Origin: Ceratobasidium sp. AG-K
Taxonomy: Eukaryota; Basidiomycota; Agaricomycetes; Cantharellales; Ceratobasidiaceae
DNA length: 64,000 bases
Assembly: GCA_037039685.1 (NCBI GenBank)
Contig: JAWNGF010000005.1
Span: 2,728,001 to 2,792,000 of the forward strand
Direction: 5' to 3'
A program made the position numbers and the translations under genes. Below, piece by piece: positions 28,996 through 42,209 of this stretch (positions within the stretch are counted from its first letter, which is position 1; the number at the start of each line of letters is the position of its first letter). A model generated the notes under the pieces. It saw only the letters and a list, made by a program, of their open reading frames with translations, had not been told where the DNA came from and did no database searches.

Positions 28996-30644
28996 CTAAG
29001 AGAGTATCGGTGAACTGACTTGGCTGAGACAGGGATTACTGTGGCCCGTTTTTGCATGGCTTTCTCGGCTAAAATCCACAACTTGGGTGCTTGTCGAACT
29101 TTGCTTCTGGGTGAGTTCGAGTTCAAACGTGGTTCCCTGATTTATCAGTCAACATCCTTGTCCGGATAGGTTTACGGAAGTGTAATTACGCCCGTAGGGG
29201 CAAACATGGGTGCGCTGATTGCCCCGAGCATACTCTGTGGAGTATCACCAGATTTGAAAGGCTGAGGGCTGTTGATACGTTCACGGAGGTAGCCTTGTCT
29301 ACCAGAGATGTCATTCAAGTCACAGCTGGTCAATCGACTGGACCGCGGTTACCTACCCAACCAGATTGAGCATCAGCGACAAAACAAAGAACTTTGCTAG
29401 GAGAACGAGGTGAGCTATGCGAGTACTACACGATATGGTAAAAACCTGAAGTACCTGTCACGCCAGCTGACAATGTTGTCGCGGCGGTCCTTGTTTTAAA
29501 CTATTGATCAATAGGCACATTAATTGCAGTTAACCGCAAAGGCGAGATATTGGCATACAATATACATATCGAAAATGATGACACTCATCAACAGAAGTGG
29601 AGGAGTTGCTGATGCCTGCGGTGGATAATTGAAGTAGCTTTCAGATACCCACTTCGCTCGGGTGACGTAACAAGAGACTCACCCACACAACGTGCCAAAC
29701 TGTCTTGAGGATACTGCCTTGGTCCCCAGCTTCTACTCGAGAGAGTCAGAATATGGCCTCTGTCGATTCAACTTGGCCAACCTTTCCAGACACGGTACAA
29801 GTAAACCACCGCTGAGGAATCATGAGCGCGATTACATACGGGAGACAGTAGGCTTACTTGTAAGCGTTGTGAAAAAATCGAGCGCGAAAGAGCTAAAAAC
29901 CCAGACTCCCACTAGACTTGTTGCATGAATACCGTCTCTAGAGATGTTATCGGATTACGCACAAGATATCCTGCTCTGCACTGTCTGTGAATTTAGATTG
30001 GGTGGTTGGTGACTGTTAGGCTTACCTGGAGTTCCCTGTCCATTCTCATAGTGCGCTGCTCCGAGTACACGCCCTAGAGTTTCAAATTCCAGTAGTTGCT
30101 CCAGACCAATAACACCCAAAGGGCGATCTTACCAATAATATCGCCCCAACTGTCGAGACCAGAGAGAGAAGCAAGAATGGAACAATCGGCAAGATGCGTC
30201 GATTGAAGATGCGCCAGCATCTGTATATGAAAAATGCTTGCACATGTATGGAGATAGCCCCCGTCAACACCGGTGCAAGAAGTACAAACTGAAAACGCGT
30301 TTGCTTAGAGATATACACTAGAACGGACTAACTCACGATTCCTTGAGGAGGTGCAGGATCAATAGCCCCAAATCCTTGGATCGTGTGTCCCACTGTCTGG
30401 ACTAGAGAGAGAATATTGACAAAAACGACGTAAAACCTAAACCATGACTTGTGATCTCGCTTCGAGGCAAGAAATGTGGCCAACAGTGGGACAAGAATCC
30501 CTGTGGATCCCCACATGATATTAGAGTGCGGGGATGATAAGGGGCTATAGGTTTAGCCTACTCACCTTGTATCGTACATTGCATCAAGGCCAACCAAATC
30601 ACCTGTTTAGCTTGCAGGCCGAATGCATCACGTCCCGGTGACAT
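28996..30644 (-). CDS. Multi-pass membrane protein (DUF6534-like), copy 2
   Basis: Paralog of the gene at 16.6-18.3 kb. Starts MSPGRDAFGL followed by QVIWLALMQCTIQG (30644-30564), then GILVPLLATFLASKRD, FYVVFVNILSLVQTVGHTIQGF, FVLLAPVLTGAISIHVQAFF with YRCWRIFNRRILPI, FLLLSLVSTVGAILL, GVYSEQRTMRMDRELQ, VWVFSSFALDFFTTLTS, and a C-terminal region with GYLRERINSP, SMLGAISAPMFAPTG and a Gln/Ser/Thr-rich tail ending at the TAG at 28996. Many short introns. An upstream in-frame ATG exists but the paralog supports the start at 30644. Function unknown; the FAxKRxxxS and RCWRIF segments look like cytosolic loops between helices. Confidence 0.7.
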
Positions 30645-31716
30645 TGTGAGTGGGTGTCCCCAAGGGGAGGTGAGGAACAAGGGGAGTTGAATGTTGGGAA
30701 CCCGATGCCCTATATCATGAACCACGGTGCGAGCCCAGGCCCTTCCTGGTTCGCGGTTCCCGTTACTAGCCACAACGAGCCGGCTTGAGACTTTGTTCAG
30801 TCTCGCCGCCCACGCCAGTGATCCGCCACCAGGGGCGTTTTGAAATGTCATAAAGCGCTGAGCGGCTAGACGTGAATCTACAAGGAGAGCCGCTAACCCC
30901 AGGTATGGTATGGCTTTGTGGTCAAGCTATTTGTCTTTGAGAGAGGTGCACAGATTGGTTACATGGTCCTCGAAAAGATGTCAAGAGCGTCGGATGGGAT
31001 GGTGTTGTCATCGCTTTGAAGCTCCTAGCTCCTTCAAGCTTTGCTTACTCACTCGGATTGGGTTCTGCTGAGCATCTTTTCGGTCCCCTTAGCTCAGCTT
31101 ATCAACCCACGCGAGGGTAGGGGGATGTGTTTGAGTTCGCAACTGAATGCAGTCAGGGCGCAAGAGAAGGTCATATTCAAATCCCAACGTTATCATCTGA
31201 CTACGAGGCCACCTGAGTCAACTGTATTTGATTATCGTTGTAACTGTGATTCAAACATGGGTACCTTCGATTTACTAACGGAGTGGGGTGTATGCGATTT
31301 TTGAGAAATTTATGCTAGTTGATGCTGGGGCCGATAAGTGCATCGGGCTCGAGCACGAGGCTGCGTTGGTCTCGGCTGCTATTCCTATGTGCATACGTCT
31401 CTGTTAATCGTCCATGATGTATAGTACTAGCGCCTCGGCTTGCGCCAATTTCGGTCCGTCCTGAAGTTGAGCGACATGACATTACTTCGATTGAAATTTC
31501 CCTATATGCATGTATTTATCAGCACTTATGATGGATTGATTCTTAGAGCACTCAGGCTGCTACTATGAGGCCTGCTGGTTGGGCCTTGAATAGGGGCGCG
31601 GACGAGCGGCCTCTGAAGGCTGTGTCGGAGGCATCACGTAAGCCGGACCCAGGACTTGGGACCCTCTCACGAAACCTACGAGTGACCACAACAAGCAATC
31701 CGATCGAAATTTTGGG
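30645..31716. other. Divergent intergenic, membrane protein / second receptor
   Basis: 1.07 kb between two divergently read genes; promoters expected. No gene supported. Confidence 0.4.
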
Positions 31717-34700
31717 ATGAAAAGTCTTAAGGATCGCCTCAAAAGAACCCATGAACAGGCATTGGGGGGTAGTCAAGCTGGTACCTCTCTACCCAGAGTA
31801 CGAGCTCGTTCGAGCTCGCCGAGGGTTAGCCCTGTACCTGTGGCTCATTCTTCGTCTATTGCGACTCCATCGGGTCTTATCCATGGAATCCCGGTGGCAG
31901 CTACGGGTAGCAGGGAAGGAAATACTGGCAACACATGGTCGCGCCTCCACGGGTTTCGACGAGTCTTGAGGGCGAGCTCAGGTTTGCTCGGGCCACTTGG
32001 GTCAGTGATGGAGGACCTTGCTGGCTGTGTTGATGTGCACGAGGTCAGTGTGATATGTACATTATAATCGATAATGCAACTAATTCGTGCGGTCCTCCTA
32101 AGGATGCTCTACAGGCTAGAAAAGATTATGTGGATCTTAAGATCCAGCTCGAGGAATTATTTAGTACCCTAAGCACTTACTTTTCAGGTGATGCACCTCC
32201 AGCAATGACAGCGAGCATGGACAATTTGTGCAAGTGCGTGCCTCCGACCGTTGAGTTAGCAAGGCGCAACTGATAGCGCTTGGATTTAGCGCGATTTCAA
32301 GCGAGTTGGACAGGGTACTACAAAAGGAAAGGAGGGGCGTCGGGAAACGACACCTGGAAGCAAAGAAGGACCTGGATGATTTAGTTGAATGCTATAGACG
32401 CATTCATGAACACCTAGCTCGACTCACGGTAAGCAATCTTTGAATGTTGAACGAGAATACTTACGCAGTTACTGGTAAAGTTAAACGCAGATTTAAGCAC
32501 TTGGAAAATAGTGGATGAGCAGGCAACGGTAAGCAATATAAGGGAGACTGGGATCCCCTTCCGAACTAACTACGCATTTGTCATGACACCCCCTCTTAAT
32601 ATCTCTATTGCAATGCACTTCGTTGTTCTCATGGTACCCAATTCTTCTCGCAATCATCACGAACCATTTAGGAGGGTCGACTGACACGACTAACGCCATC
32701 CATGTCCGCTTGCTATGACTCTGCAGAAGCTACATTAGTTCGCCGTCGAGAGTGTACCCCAGAAACCCGCAAGCAGGTCCTAGCTGACCTAAGTCTTTGG
32801 AGATACGACCGACAGCAGCCCAGCCTGTACTGGATGAACGGGATGGCTGGGACGGGCAAGACCACCATTGCTAACAGTCTATGTGTCATGCTCGACCAGT
32901 CGCATGAGCTCGGTGCCAGCTTCTTCTGTACGCGGCAGCTTCCCGAATGCCGCAACGTCAAGTTTATACTTCCCACCATCGTCTACCAACTCGCTCGGTT
33001 CTCTTGTCCATTTCGTTGCGCACTATCTCGAGCGCTGGAACGCGATCCCGACCTACACACCAAAGCCTTGGTAAAACAATTTGAAGGCTTATTCGTTAGA
33101 CCTATGCGTGAGGTAATGCGTACACTGCCGACTAATCTTGTGGTGGTGATCGACGCCCTTGACGAATGTGACGATAGTGCAGGAGTCGCGCAACTGCTGG
33201 GGATGCTTGTGAAACAAGCACCAGATCTACCGGTCAAGGTGTTTGTGTCGAGTCGCCCCGAGCCGCAAGTTCGACAGAAAATAGGAAAACAGGGAGCTCA
33301 GCTTATTCTTCATGAACTGGAGGAGTCTATTGTCAAAGGAGATATCATGACGTACCTGCGGGTCGAGTTGGAATCCCTATCACTTTCCGACGCTAAGCTA
33401 AACGCTCTCGTCAATCGGGCGGGTGTCCTGTTCATTTATGCTGCCACCGCCGTTCGATATATCAGTGAGGATGACTTTTCACTGAATCCAATGAAGCGAC
33501 TCGACAACATACTGGAAACGCGATTCTCGGAGCCGTCAAACAAGAATCAAGAAATCGATGAGCTGTATACCCTTATAATTGCTTCAGCCCTCGATCGACC
33601 CAAACTCGAACGCTCAGACAGGGATCAAATAAAGCTCATGCTACATACTGTGATATGCGCGCAAGCGCCATTGACTGTCGGTGCTATGGCTGCCCTGTTA
33701 CAGCTACAGAATGCCGACCTCGTCCATGCCGCATTACGCCCATTATGGTCTGTCTTGCACATATCTGGAGCAGCTAGTATGGTCAATACACTTCACGCTT
33801 CCTTTCCCGACTACATGCTCGACTTGAGTCGGTCTAAGCAGTACGGATGCGAAGGAGAGCTGCATCATAGAACCCTCAGCAAACTGTGTTTTCAGCGTAT
33901 TGAATGCAATGAGCCGAAATTCAACATATGTCAGCTTGAGTCGTCGTATTTATTGGATGAGCAAGTACCCGACCTTGAAGACAGGGCACGCCTAGCAATT
34001 CCCCTAGATCTATCATACGCGTGTTTGTACTGGGCGGTGCACCTGGAGCTGGGGGGGCAGTCTGGTGGGCATACACGGTTGTTGCAAGATTTTTTGTCTA
34101 TGCGTCTATTGTTGTGGATGGAAGTATTAAATTTGACCAATCAAATGAGTGTTGGTCCTTCGCTACTGGAAAAGGCGAGAGGGTGGTGCGCGGTGAGTGG
34201 CACATATCTTAAGGCATCCTGCTAGGGGGTTTGACCTGAGCTATCATAGGATACCGAAAGTTCGCAATATTTAAAGGAGCTCGTCCATGATTCATGGCGC
34301 CTAACTACGGTGTTCACGGCAAGCCCCGTATCTCGCTGCACTCCCCATATTTATATATCCATGCTAGCATCTTGGCCAGCGTCCAGGCCGCTGGCAACCC
34401 ACTATGTCGAGCGAGCCAAGGGTCTTGTGGGATTCACGGGGATCAAGATGACAAATCGGCAGCTTGCTTTGCTGAGTGCCTATACCACGAACAGTCAAAT
34501 TTACGCCATCGCCTTTTCCCCCGATAGTACCCGTGTGGTCTGCGGCTCTGTTGATAAGACAGTGTCCGTGTGGGATGTACGGAGCGGTCAGATGGTCCTG
34601 GGGCCGCTCACTGGACACGACAAGAACGTCGTATCGGTTTCCTTTTCACCCAATGGAGCTCATATTGCTTCTGGATCTCTAGATGCTACCATACGCCTTT

Positions 34701-36532
34701 GGAACGCCCAGACCGGGGAGCTTGTAGCTGGGCCTCTTACACATACTGGACAGGTTGAGTCAATATCATTCTCGCCCGATAGTATGCACATTGTATCCGG
34801 CTCTGAGGATGGCAAAATCACTGTATGGGATATAGAAACCGGAAAGGTCATAATCCAGGCGCGAACTAGCTGGGTGCGTGCTGTTGCGTATTCACCCGAT
34901 GGTATGCGTATCGCATCTGGCTCTGATGAAAATCTCGTTTGCATATGGAGTGCCAAAAACGGAGAGATGTTGTTGGGTCCCCTCATGGGGCACACTGAAG
35001 AAATCTGCTCGGTTGCGTTTTCGCCTGACAGTAGGCGTGTCGTTTCTAGCTCTTGGGACTATTCCATTTGCGTGTGGGATGTACAAAGCGGGCGTATGAC
35101 TCTCGGTCCGCTCACTGGGCATACGGGCATAATTTGGTCGATTGCATTCTCACCTGATGGTCACCACATTGCCTCTGGCTCTGACGATCGAACTATAATT
35201 TTGTGGGACGCCGATAACGGAAATGCAGTACTAGGACCTTTCGAGAGGCATACGAATACAATCCGCTCAGTCACGTTTTCACCCGACGGCACACGGGTTG
35301 TTTCTGGTTCCTTAGACAAGACAATATGCGTTTGGGATGCACAAACCAAAGAAGAGGCCAAGGGGTCATCCACGGGACACATGAAGTCGATTCAATCCAT
35401 TGCAGTCTCACCCGATGGAAAGTATATCGCTTCAGGCTCTGCAGACATGTCGATATGCGTATGGGGTGTGGATGATGAACGAATGCCGTTGAAGACATTT
35501 ACAGGTCACACTGGTCTCGTCCACTCGGTCGCATTCTCGCCCGACAGCCTCCGTGTAGTTTCTGCCTCTGCTGATGGAACGTTCTGCCTATGGGATGTCC
35601 AGAAGGGGGAGAAGTTAATGAATCTACTGAAGGAAACTGATGAGGTATTTCGCTCAGTTATGTTCTCACCCGATGGCATGCGCATCGCATCTGGCTCCGC
35701 GGATAACACAGTATGCATCTGGGATGCCAAAAGCGGAGAGAGGTCCCTGGGGCCACTCGAAGGGCATCTTCACGGGATCGACTCCGTCGTATTCTCACCC
35801 GACGGTACACGTATTGCTTCAGGCTCGTCGGATCACTCGATACGCGTTTGGGATACCCAGAATGGGCAGCAAGTGCTTGGCCCGCTCGAGCGACATAAAG
35901 GCTGGGTCTCGTCGGTCGCATTTTCACCCGACGGCTCACTTATTGCCTCCGGATCGCATGACAAGTCAATCTGTTTGTGGGGCTCTCGGAAAGGGTCGAT
36001 AGTGTGTGGGCCACTAATGGGACATGCAGAAAAAATCACCACGGTTGCGTTTTCTCCCAACGGTATCCACGTCGCTTCAGGCTCTGATGACAAGACAATA
36101 ATCGTATGGGACTCGAGAAGCGGAGAAATTGCATTTGGTCCGTTGAAAGGGCACGTCCTTCCGGTCACATCGGTCGCCTTTTCTCCTGACGGCGCCCGCC
36201 TATTTTCTGGGTCATCCGACAAGTCGATACGTGTTTGGCAGACCCCGCATGTCGGTGGCGAATCCTCAGCGGTCGGAGGTTTCTCTTCTACCCCTTCCCA
36301 TCCCCGTCCTTCAACTATCGCTCTATCTCCCCGTTTATACTGGGTAATCGATGAGAACGGGTGGGTTCTCGACCAAGATGAGCGTTTGCTCGTGTGGGTC
36401 CCACCTGATTTGCGCGACTACCTCTTGATGCCTCTAAACACCATGGTGATAGCTCCCAATGGTTCGGCGAAGCTGGACTTTGATAATGCCAAATTGGGCA
36501 ATTTGTGGAACGAGTGTTACCCGGATGCTTGA
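31717..36532 (+). CDS. NACHT-WD40 NLR-like receptor, intact
   Basis: Exons: 31717-32043, 32103-32233, 32290-32428, 32469-32528, 32672-34192, 34250-36532; 4,461 nt, 1,486 aa. Basic, proline/serine-rich N-terminus (MKSLKDRLKR), helical domain, then NACHT: ECTPETRKQVLADL, Walker A GMAGTGKTTIANSLC, CTRQLPECRNV, Walker B-like VVVIDALDECDD and FVSSRPEPQ (sensor-like). A helical linker follows, then 14 WD40 repeats, which is two complete seven-blade propellers. The tail has VIDENGW, LLVWVPPDLRDYLLMP and NECYPDA, and matches the tail of the receptor at 0.8-5.6 kb. Expected role: oligomerising sensor of non-self or stress in the cytosol. No effector domain such as HeLo, patatin or phosphorylase is recognisable at the N-terminus. 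The intron between exons 3 and 4 is only 40 nt in this model. Confidence 0.92.
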
Positions 36533-39500
36533 CTATTGTTTTGTTGTCTCAATTCCCTACCCCCTACCTCAATTCCTTGTACCTTGCACGTATCTGGTAG
36601 GCTTACTTTGAATAGTTTGGGAATAGTACCAAGGTTAATTTTAGTGGATTCTGGTGCCTGTGAGCTGGCCGCGACGGTAAACCTCGTCGAGAACGGTGTC
36701 CCATTAGTAGGTGAATTTCCCAACTACCATTCTCCTAGAAGTTCACGGTGCACGTGGAGACGTAAAATCATTTCAAGTTTAGGCCCAAAGTGTTATTTTA
36801 ATTCACTTACTCACAACTTCATTAGTGGCTACGACACCCTATCGTGAGTTTCAATGGGAATTTGTGTAGCATATATGCGGGCTTCCTGTTGTGCGAGCCA
36901 TGCTAGCTTACACCGCAGACTTTATAATGTGAAATACGGCAGTATATGCGCATTCGAATCAGTCTGTTAGTGATTTGAATCCTTCTGCGCTCTTAAATAG
37001 CCGTTGAAAGTATGTTAGAATGTCTTGTTTGAATGAATCGGACAAGGTTAATATATTGTGGTGTGGTGCAATCGGTAATGAGGGAGATAACACCAAGCGA
37101 AAGGTCAAGGATAAACAAATAAATAAAATTAAGTAACAGGGACGTTACTCTTGCGCCTACAAGTAACACACCTTCAATCTTCATCCGACATCCTCCCACC
37201 AAGCCTATTTTCTCTTCTCTCAGTTCCAATTGTTCTTTGGCCTTAACCTGGAATGGATCACGCAGCTATCCTCGGGAGTGGGCCTGCCTTGAATGTGTGG
37301 ATTCCCTACTTGCTGTTGTTCATCGGCTTCTAGGCGATCCAAGCTGCTTTCGGTCATATTTTGCTTACGAGTCAACCGAGTGATCGTGGATGTTATGAGA
37401 ACATCAAGGACTTTATTCAAAAGATCTAACGACTGTGTCAGTACGGAGATACAAGAGTTAGGTGTGTTCAAGGAGTATGCGAACGAAAATATATACAGCA
37501 GGTAGATGACGTACCTATTGCTAATTTACCACTTCGGCCTCTCGGGCTCCGCATACCATGCACCGCATCCTGACTCGGGATCGCGTGCCCGAAATCCAAT
37601 TATCCGATCCACTCCCTCATCACCCTCCACCAGTAGCAGTATCAAGTACCCGAGGTAAACCTAGCAAAAACGTATTGACACGAACCGCATTACGGGATTT
37701 GCTTAAATTTACTAGTTTTACCCCCTATTTCTTTGTTCACCGCGCGAGTGCTAGGTCTTCTTGTATTCGCCACTAGCTGATGGTTTCTGACTCTCGATGT
37801 TATTGTCGACGTAGATAACTCGTTATAAACCCCGCTATGCTTTGGGTTGTAACGAGTGTCGTGTTGTACCGGCTACCTTTGTTGTAGGGTTTCGTTCTCG
37901 CCTTGATTCAGAAAGCTGTTTGGGGGCTCGTCTGGAAGATATCGTCCAAGCACTATTGAGCTAGGCGCCCCGAACAAGATCACTCACTACATCCAGAGGT
38001 GGGGGGAATTTGACTTGCTTTCAAGGTCCACTATCCTCAATAGGGAGGGCAAACAACCTCGTCTCGAATATGAGAGACGATAACGATCAGTGGGACTTGA
38101 ATGCATTGCGTTATACCAATGAGGCCTCGGCTAAAATCTCAGGCAATAAGCAAAATGTAAATCAGCGGTCCACTATCATTGCGTTGACTTGCTACAACGA
38201 CCGGACTACTAGGTTAGCCTTGTTGCCAGGCACCCCGATTCCTCGGATAGTCCCGACCCCGCTGTTTCACTGTAGCGAGCATTATTCCTGGGCAGAGTCA
38301 ACCGCGGCCCATCGTCAAATACTGTTCTACTGTGCTCACTTTGCCTGCTGCGCCAACGCGCCTCGTTCGCATTCCTGCGGATCTCCGACCGGCCTATAAA
38401 CCATCTCCGTTGCTTGCTCCAACTCCTCGATATCCGTGTCACCCTTAAAAGGATCCAAGACAGGCTCTAATCACGAAGGCAATATCGAGTCGCGTCTAGT
38501 CGCCGAGGTGAGTAGAGGTTGGGTCCAGTGGCGGAGAACCGGATGCAGAACGCGCACGTGATCAGCCTACTATTCAGTCCTGACCTCAGCCATCCTTCCC
38601 CACCCAAGCGAGCTACGCTGAAACTCTCAACTTGAGTTCCACCAGAACTGCGACAACCAGAGCCGATAAAAACATTGTCCTTTTGATGCCGAGTGCGCTC
38701 TGGCCGGCTGATTTCACCAAAGACGAGCTCAATCCTGCCCCCCTGATGTATCTGTCGACGTAATCCTATGCAATGGAAGACGCAGTTATGAAACCAATCC
38801 GGCCTAGGGAACCTCTAGCCACATAGATCGAGGCGAGGATGCATTATTGATTGGTGCTGAAGGAAATATGAATTGTGAGCAAGTTTAAACCCTCGTTCGT
38901 AGGACCCTTACTAGGCTAGAGGCTAAGTGACTTGAGGATACAGGAAGCGCTGTATTCATGGTACCACCCGTACTCCCCACTTGACTAATTAAAGCTTCAA
39001 ATTGACACTGGAACATGGCCTACTCCCTCCATGCCGCCGGAATTAATCTCAGGTAAGGTATCTGGAGGATGGTGATATCCGTCTGACGCCTAATGTCCAT
39101 GTTGACAATATCTTCAATAGGTCAAGCTACGCCGGAGGTGGGTTTGGTGCCCGCAACCACCCGCTCGGTCTTATTTCTAAAGCTAACTCATTGAGGCTCA
39201 ACTCTACCGAACCAGACCATAGTACTTCTCGGCCACCTAGTGAACTGTCATCTTGGCTTGTCCCTTTATTATCGATGCACGCCCTCGGATATACAGCTGT
39301 GAGGATCCGCATAACTCTTCTGCGTCCCGACTGCACGCAGATTCCATCAGCCCGGTAACAACCACTCGTACTGCACGGCCCACACCTAGCAATTTCACGA
39401 CACGGCTTGGAAGTGAGCTCAGGTGTTTCCGCTGCTCAGTTCGCGAGTATTTCAGGATTCCAGCCCTCGAGCAATCTTTCAGTCCTGCGTTCTCATTCGG

Positions 39501-39832
39501 ACCCCTCGTCGACTCTTCTGCTTGATACAATAATATAGGTCACGTTAGGGCCTCGTTGATAGGTGCACACAATCTGTACATTCACGTGCTCACGTTCGCA
39601 ATCTATTTCGAGCATGCGCATGTATTAGATGTACGTACCTCGTTTTATTCAGCTGTATAATGTGATAAAATATTAGCTTTCACTCCGATTGACGTAAACT
39701 GACCATGAGCACCCATCGATGGTGTGAAACTAAAACGTGAGACGAACACAGCCCAGAGTGGAGGTGAGCGCCAGGCGGCCCCTCTCAAATCTCCAAGCGA
39801 CAGCGACCAGTCTGACATTCCACCAAGCGCCA
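36533..39832. other. Gene-poor stretch with possible retroelement traces
   Basis: 3.3 kb with no supportable gene. At about 36,570-36,720 one frame reads IPCTLHVS ... LILVDSGA ... LVENGVPL, faintly like a retroviral-type aspartic protease. At 37,921 the sequence TGGGGGCTCGTC resembles a tRNA-Pro primer-binding site. At about 38,590-38,760 a frame reads ADKNIVLLMPSALWPADF, not identified. These may be decayed retrotransposon pieces; none is secure. Confidence 0.3.
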
Positions 39833-41760
39833 ATGTCGTCTAACAACCCCATAAAGGCTCCCAAGGGGAGGCCTAAACGAACTCATAGTCTATCCTCGGA
39901 GGGTGTTTTTGCACAATCTGGCACCTCGCCACCCAGAGTACGAACGCGTCCAAACCCATCGGTTCTCGATCCCAGTTCTACAGCCGGCCCTTTAGCTGCT
40001 AATGCCTCGTCGAGTTACGCCCCCGGGGCTGCGGTGCCCCCTTCAAGTGGTGGGTCTGCGAACCATAATAGCACTTGGGCAGGTCCCCATGGACTTCAAC
40101 GAGTCCTGAAGAATTGCCCGCAGAGAGTCGGCCGGCTAGGAGCTCTGGCAAAAGACCTCGTTGGGTGCCTTAAGATCCACAAGGTAACATTCAGTGGCGT
40201 AGTGCGACTCTTTGCTGAACCTCATGATTTTTAGAATGCCCAGCCGCAAGGAGAGACTATGCGGCGCTCCAAACTCATCTAGAGAAGTCGCTTAGCACCC
40301 TGAGCACTCACTTCTCTGGGGACGTGCCTCCGATTATGACTGCTACTATGAACAATCTCTGCGTGTGCGTAGCCTCATGCGAAAGTGGCGCGTTAATTGA
40401 TAACGGGGGGTCTACAGTGCAATTTCGAACGAGCTAGATTGGATCCAAGAAAAGAAAGGAGGGGAGCAAGAAAACGACACCTGGAAGCGAAGAACGATCT
40501 GGACGAGATGGTCGAATGATATCAATGGGTCCACGGGTACATGAAGAGACTTACAGTGAGCATTATCCTGTTTCTCGACTTGCGAGAGCGACTTACTGGG
40601 CTGGAGCTTAATGCCGATTTAAGTACATGGAGAATCGCAGACGAGCAAGCAACGGTAAGTAACCAAACTGCTGCTCGCAACTGGTAGTTTAAGACAGATA
40701 CTCCACAAACGCGCCCAAACTTCAACAAACTCATTCTACAACTCGTAAAAATACCGTATCTATGATTATCTTCCACTCATATAGGAGAGCCGGTTGAATC
40801 GCCTAGCACCACCCTTGTCCGCTTGCTACGGCTCTGCAGAAGCCGCATTGGTTCATCGTCGAGAGTGCACCCCAGAAACCCGCAAGCGGGTCCTGGCCAA
40901 CCTAAAGCCATTGGAGACACGACCGGCAACAACTGAGACTATATTGGATAAATGGGATGGCTGTGACGGGCAAGACCACCATTGCTAACAGTCTATGCGT
41001 CATGCTCGACCAGTCGCATGAGCTCGGTGCCAGCTTCTTCTGTATGCGGCAGCTTCCCGAATGCCGCAACTTCAAGCTTATGCTGCTTACGATTGCCTAC
41101 CAACTCGCTCGATTCTCTCGCCCGTTCCTCTATGCACTGTCTCGAACGCTGGAACGCGATTCCGACCTTCATACCAAAGTTCTAACCAAGCGGTTCGAAG
41201 GATTATTCATCAATCTCCTGCGCGAAGTAATGCACACCCTACCATCAGATCTTGTAGTAGTGATCGATGCCCTTGACGAATGCGACGGCAACACGAGAGT
41301 AGGCCAACTTCTCGAGATATTGGCGAAAAACGCACCAGAACTGGGTTAGGTGGGTTGCAGCCTCTTCTAATGGTAAATATATTGCTTCCGGGCACGGTGA
41401 CTCTACACTAAGCGCGTGGGATCGCCAAAGTGGACAACTGGCTTTAAACCCACTCAATGGGCACGCAGGCCAAATTTCCTCAGTCGCACGATAATGTGCT
41501 TATTGCCTTCGGGTGCGCGGATGGGATAATTTGCCTGTGGGATGCGCAAAGCAGAGAGATTTTGGCGCTCTTTATGGGGAGTTGGCAGGGATGTTAACTC
41601 AGTAGCCCTCTCGCCAGATAGCACATATATTGCATCCAGCTCCGACGACCACTCAGTCAGGCTCTGGGACACTCGGAGCGAAGAGAGTATCCTTGGGCCA
41701 CTCCAAGGGCATACAGGTAACGTCTGCTACGTAGCATTCCTAGCCGATGGCTCCGAGTAT
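39833..41760 (+). pseudogene. NACHT-WD40 receptor relic with internal deletion
   Basis: Third receptor copy, decayed. First exon (39833-40183) reads MSSNNPIKAPKGRPKR, HGLQRVLKN and AKDLVGCLKIHK, aligning with the intact gene. The following helical exons carry frameshifts (for example around 40,235-40,290 and 40,440-40,480). The NACHT exon is entered at ECTPETRKRVLANL, then a one-base gain near 40,905 shifts the frame before the Walker A, which reads GMAVTGKTT. NACHT continues through CMRQLPECRN and VIDALDECDG to ILAKNAPELG, where a stop at 41,347 falls. There the rest of the NACHT, the linker and most WD repeats are missing; WD-repeat fragments resume at once (41,350-41,760), also in broken frames. 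So a deletion of several kb joined NACHT to late WD repeats. Not expected to make a working receptor. Confidence 0.85.
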
Positions 41761-42209
41761 GAAATTGTTACGTGCCTGCTTGACCATTACTTGTGTCTAA
41801 TGTTTGGATGCACCTTCAAGAACCGTATATGCCTGATTGATCTGAAACAAGCTGGTTTTGACCTTGGTTCTTCCCATCCACACGCCAAGAAAATGTTGAA
41901 AGAATTAACCCGACAAGCAGGCCAATCATCGTATTCAAAGTACCAAAAGAACGAGCACGCTCGCCCATCTGGTAACAAAAAGTGCCGTACAACAGCAGGC
42001 CGGAACAGTACAACTAGTGCACCGATCGGGCCACACATGACATCATCGCAAGCGACATGAACTAGGGAAAAAACTAGGCAGCCCAAAAGAAAAGACAGAT
42101 GTGTAAAGAGAGGACTGTATGAATCCACGGAGAGAGGAAAGGGTAAGAGTCGGGAGTAGTGATGAGGGTGTAACGCCAAAATCTAAGTCTAGGAACGAAA
42201 CGTGCGGGT
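41761..42209. other. Intergenic after receptor relic
   Basis: 449 bp. An open frame runs on from the relic to 42,060 but loses all WD-repeat similarity at about 41,760. No gene supported. Confidence 0.4.

Noticed and set aside
30558..30851. Longer N-terminus for membrane protein copy 2
   Set aside because: The paralog at 18.3 kb starts at the equivalent of 30644 and has no matching extension.
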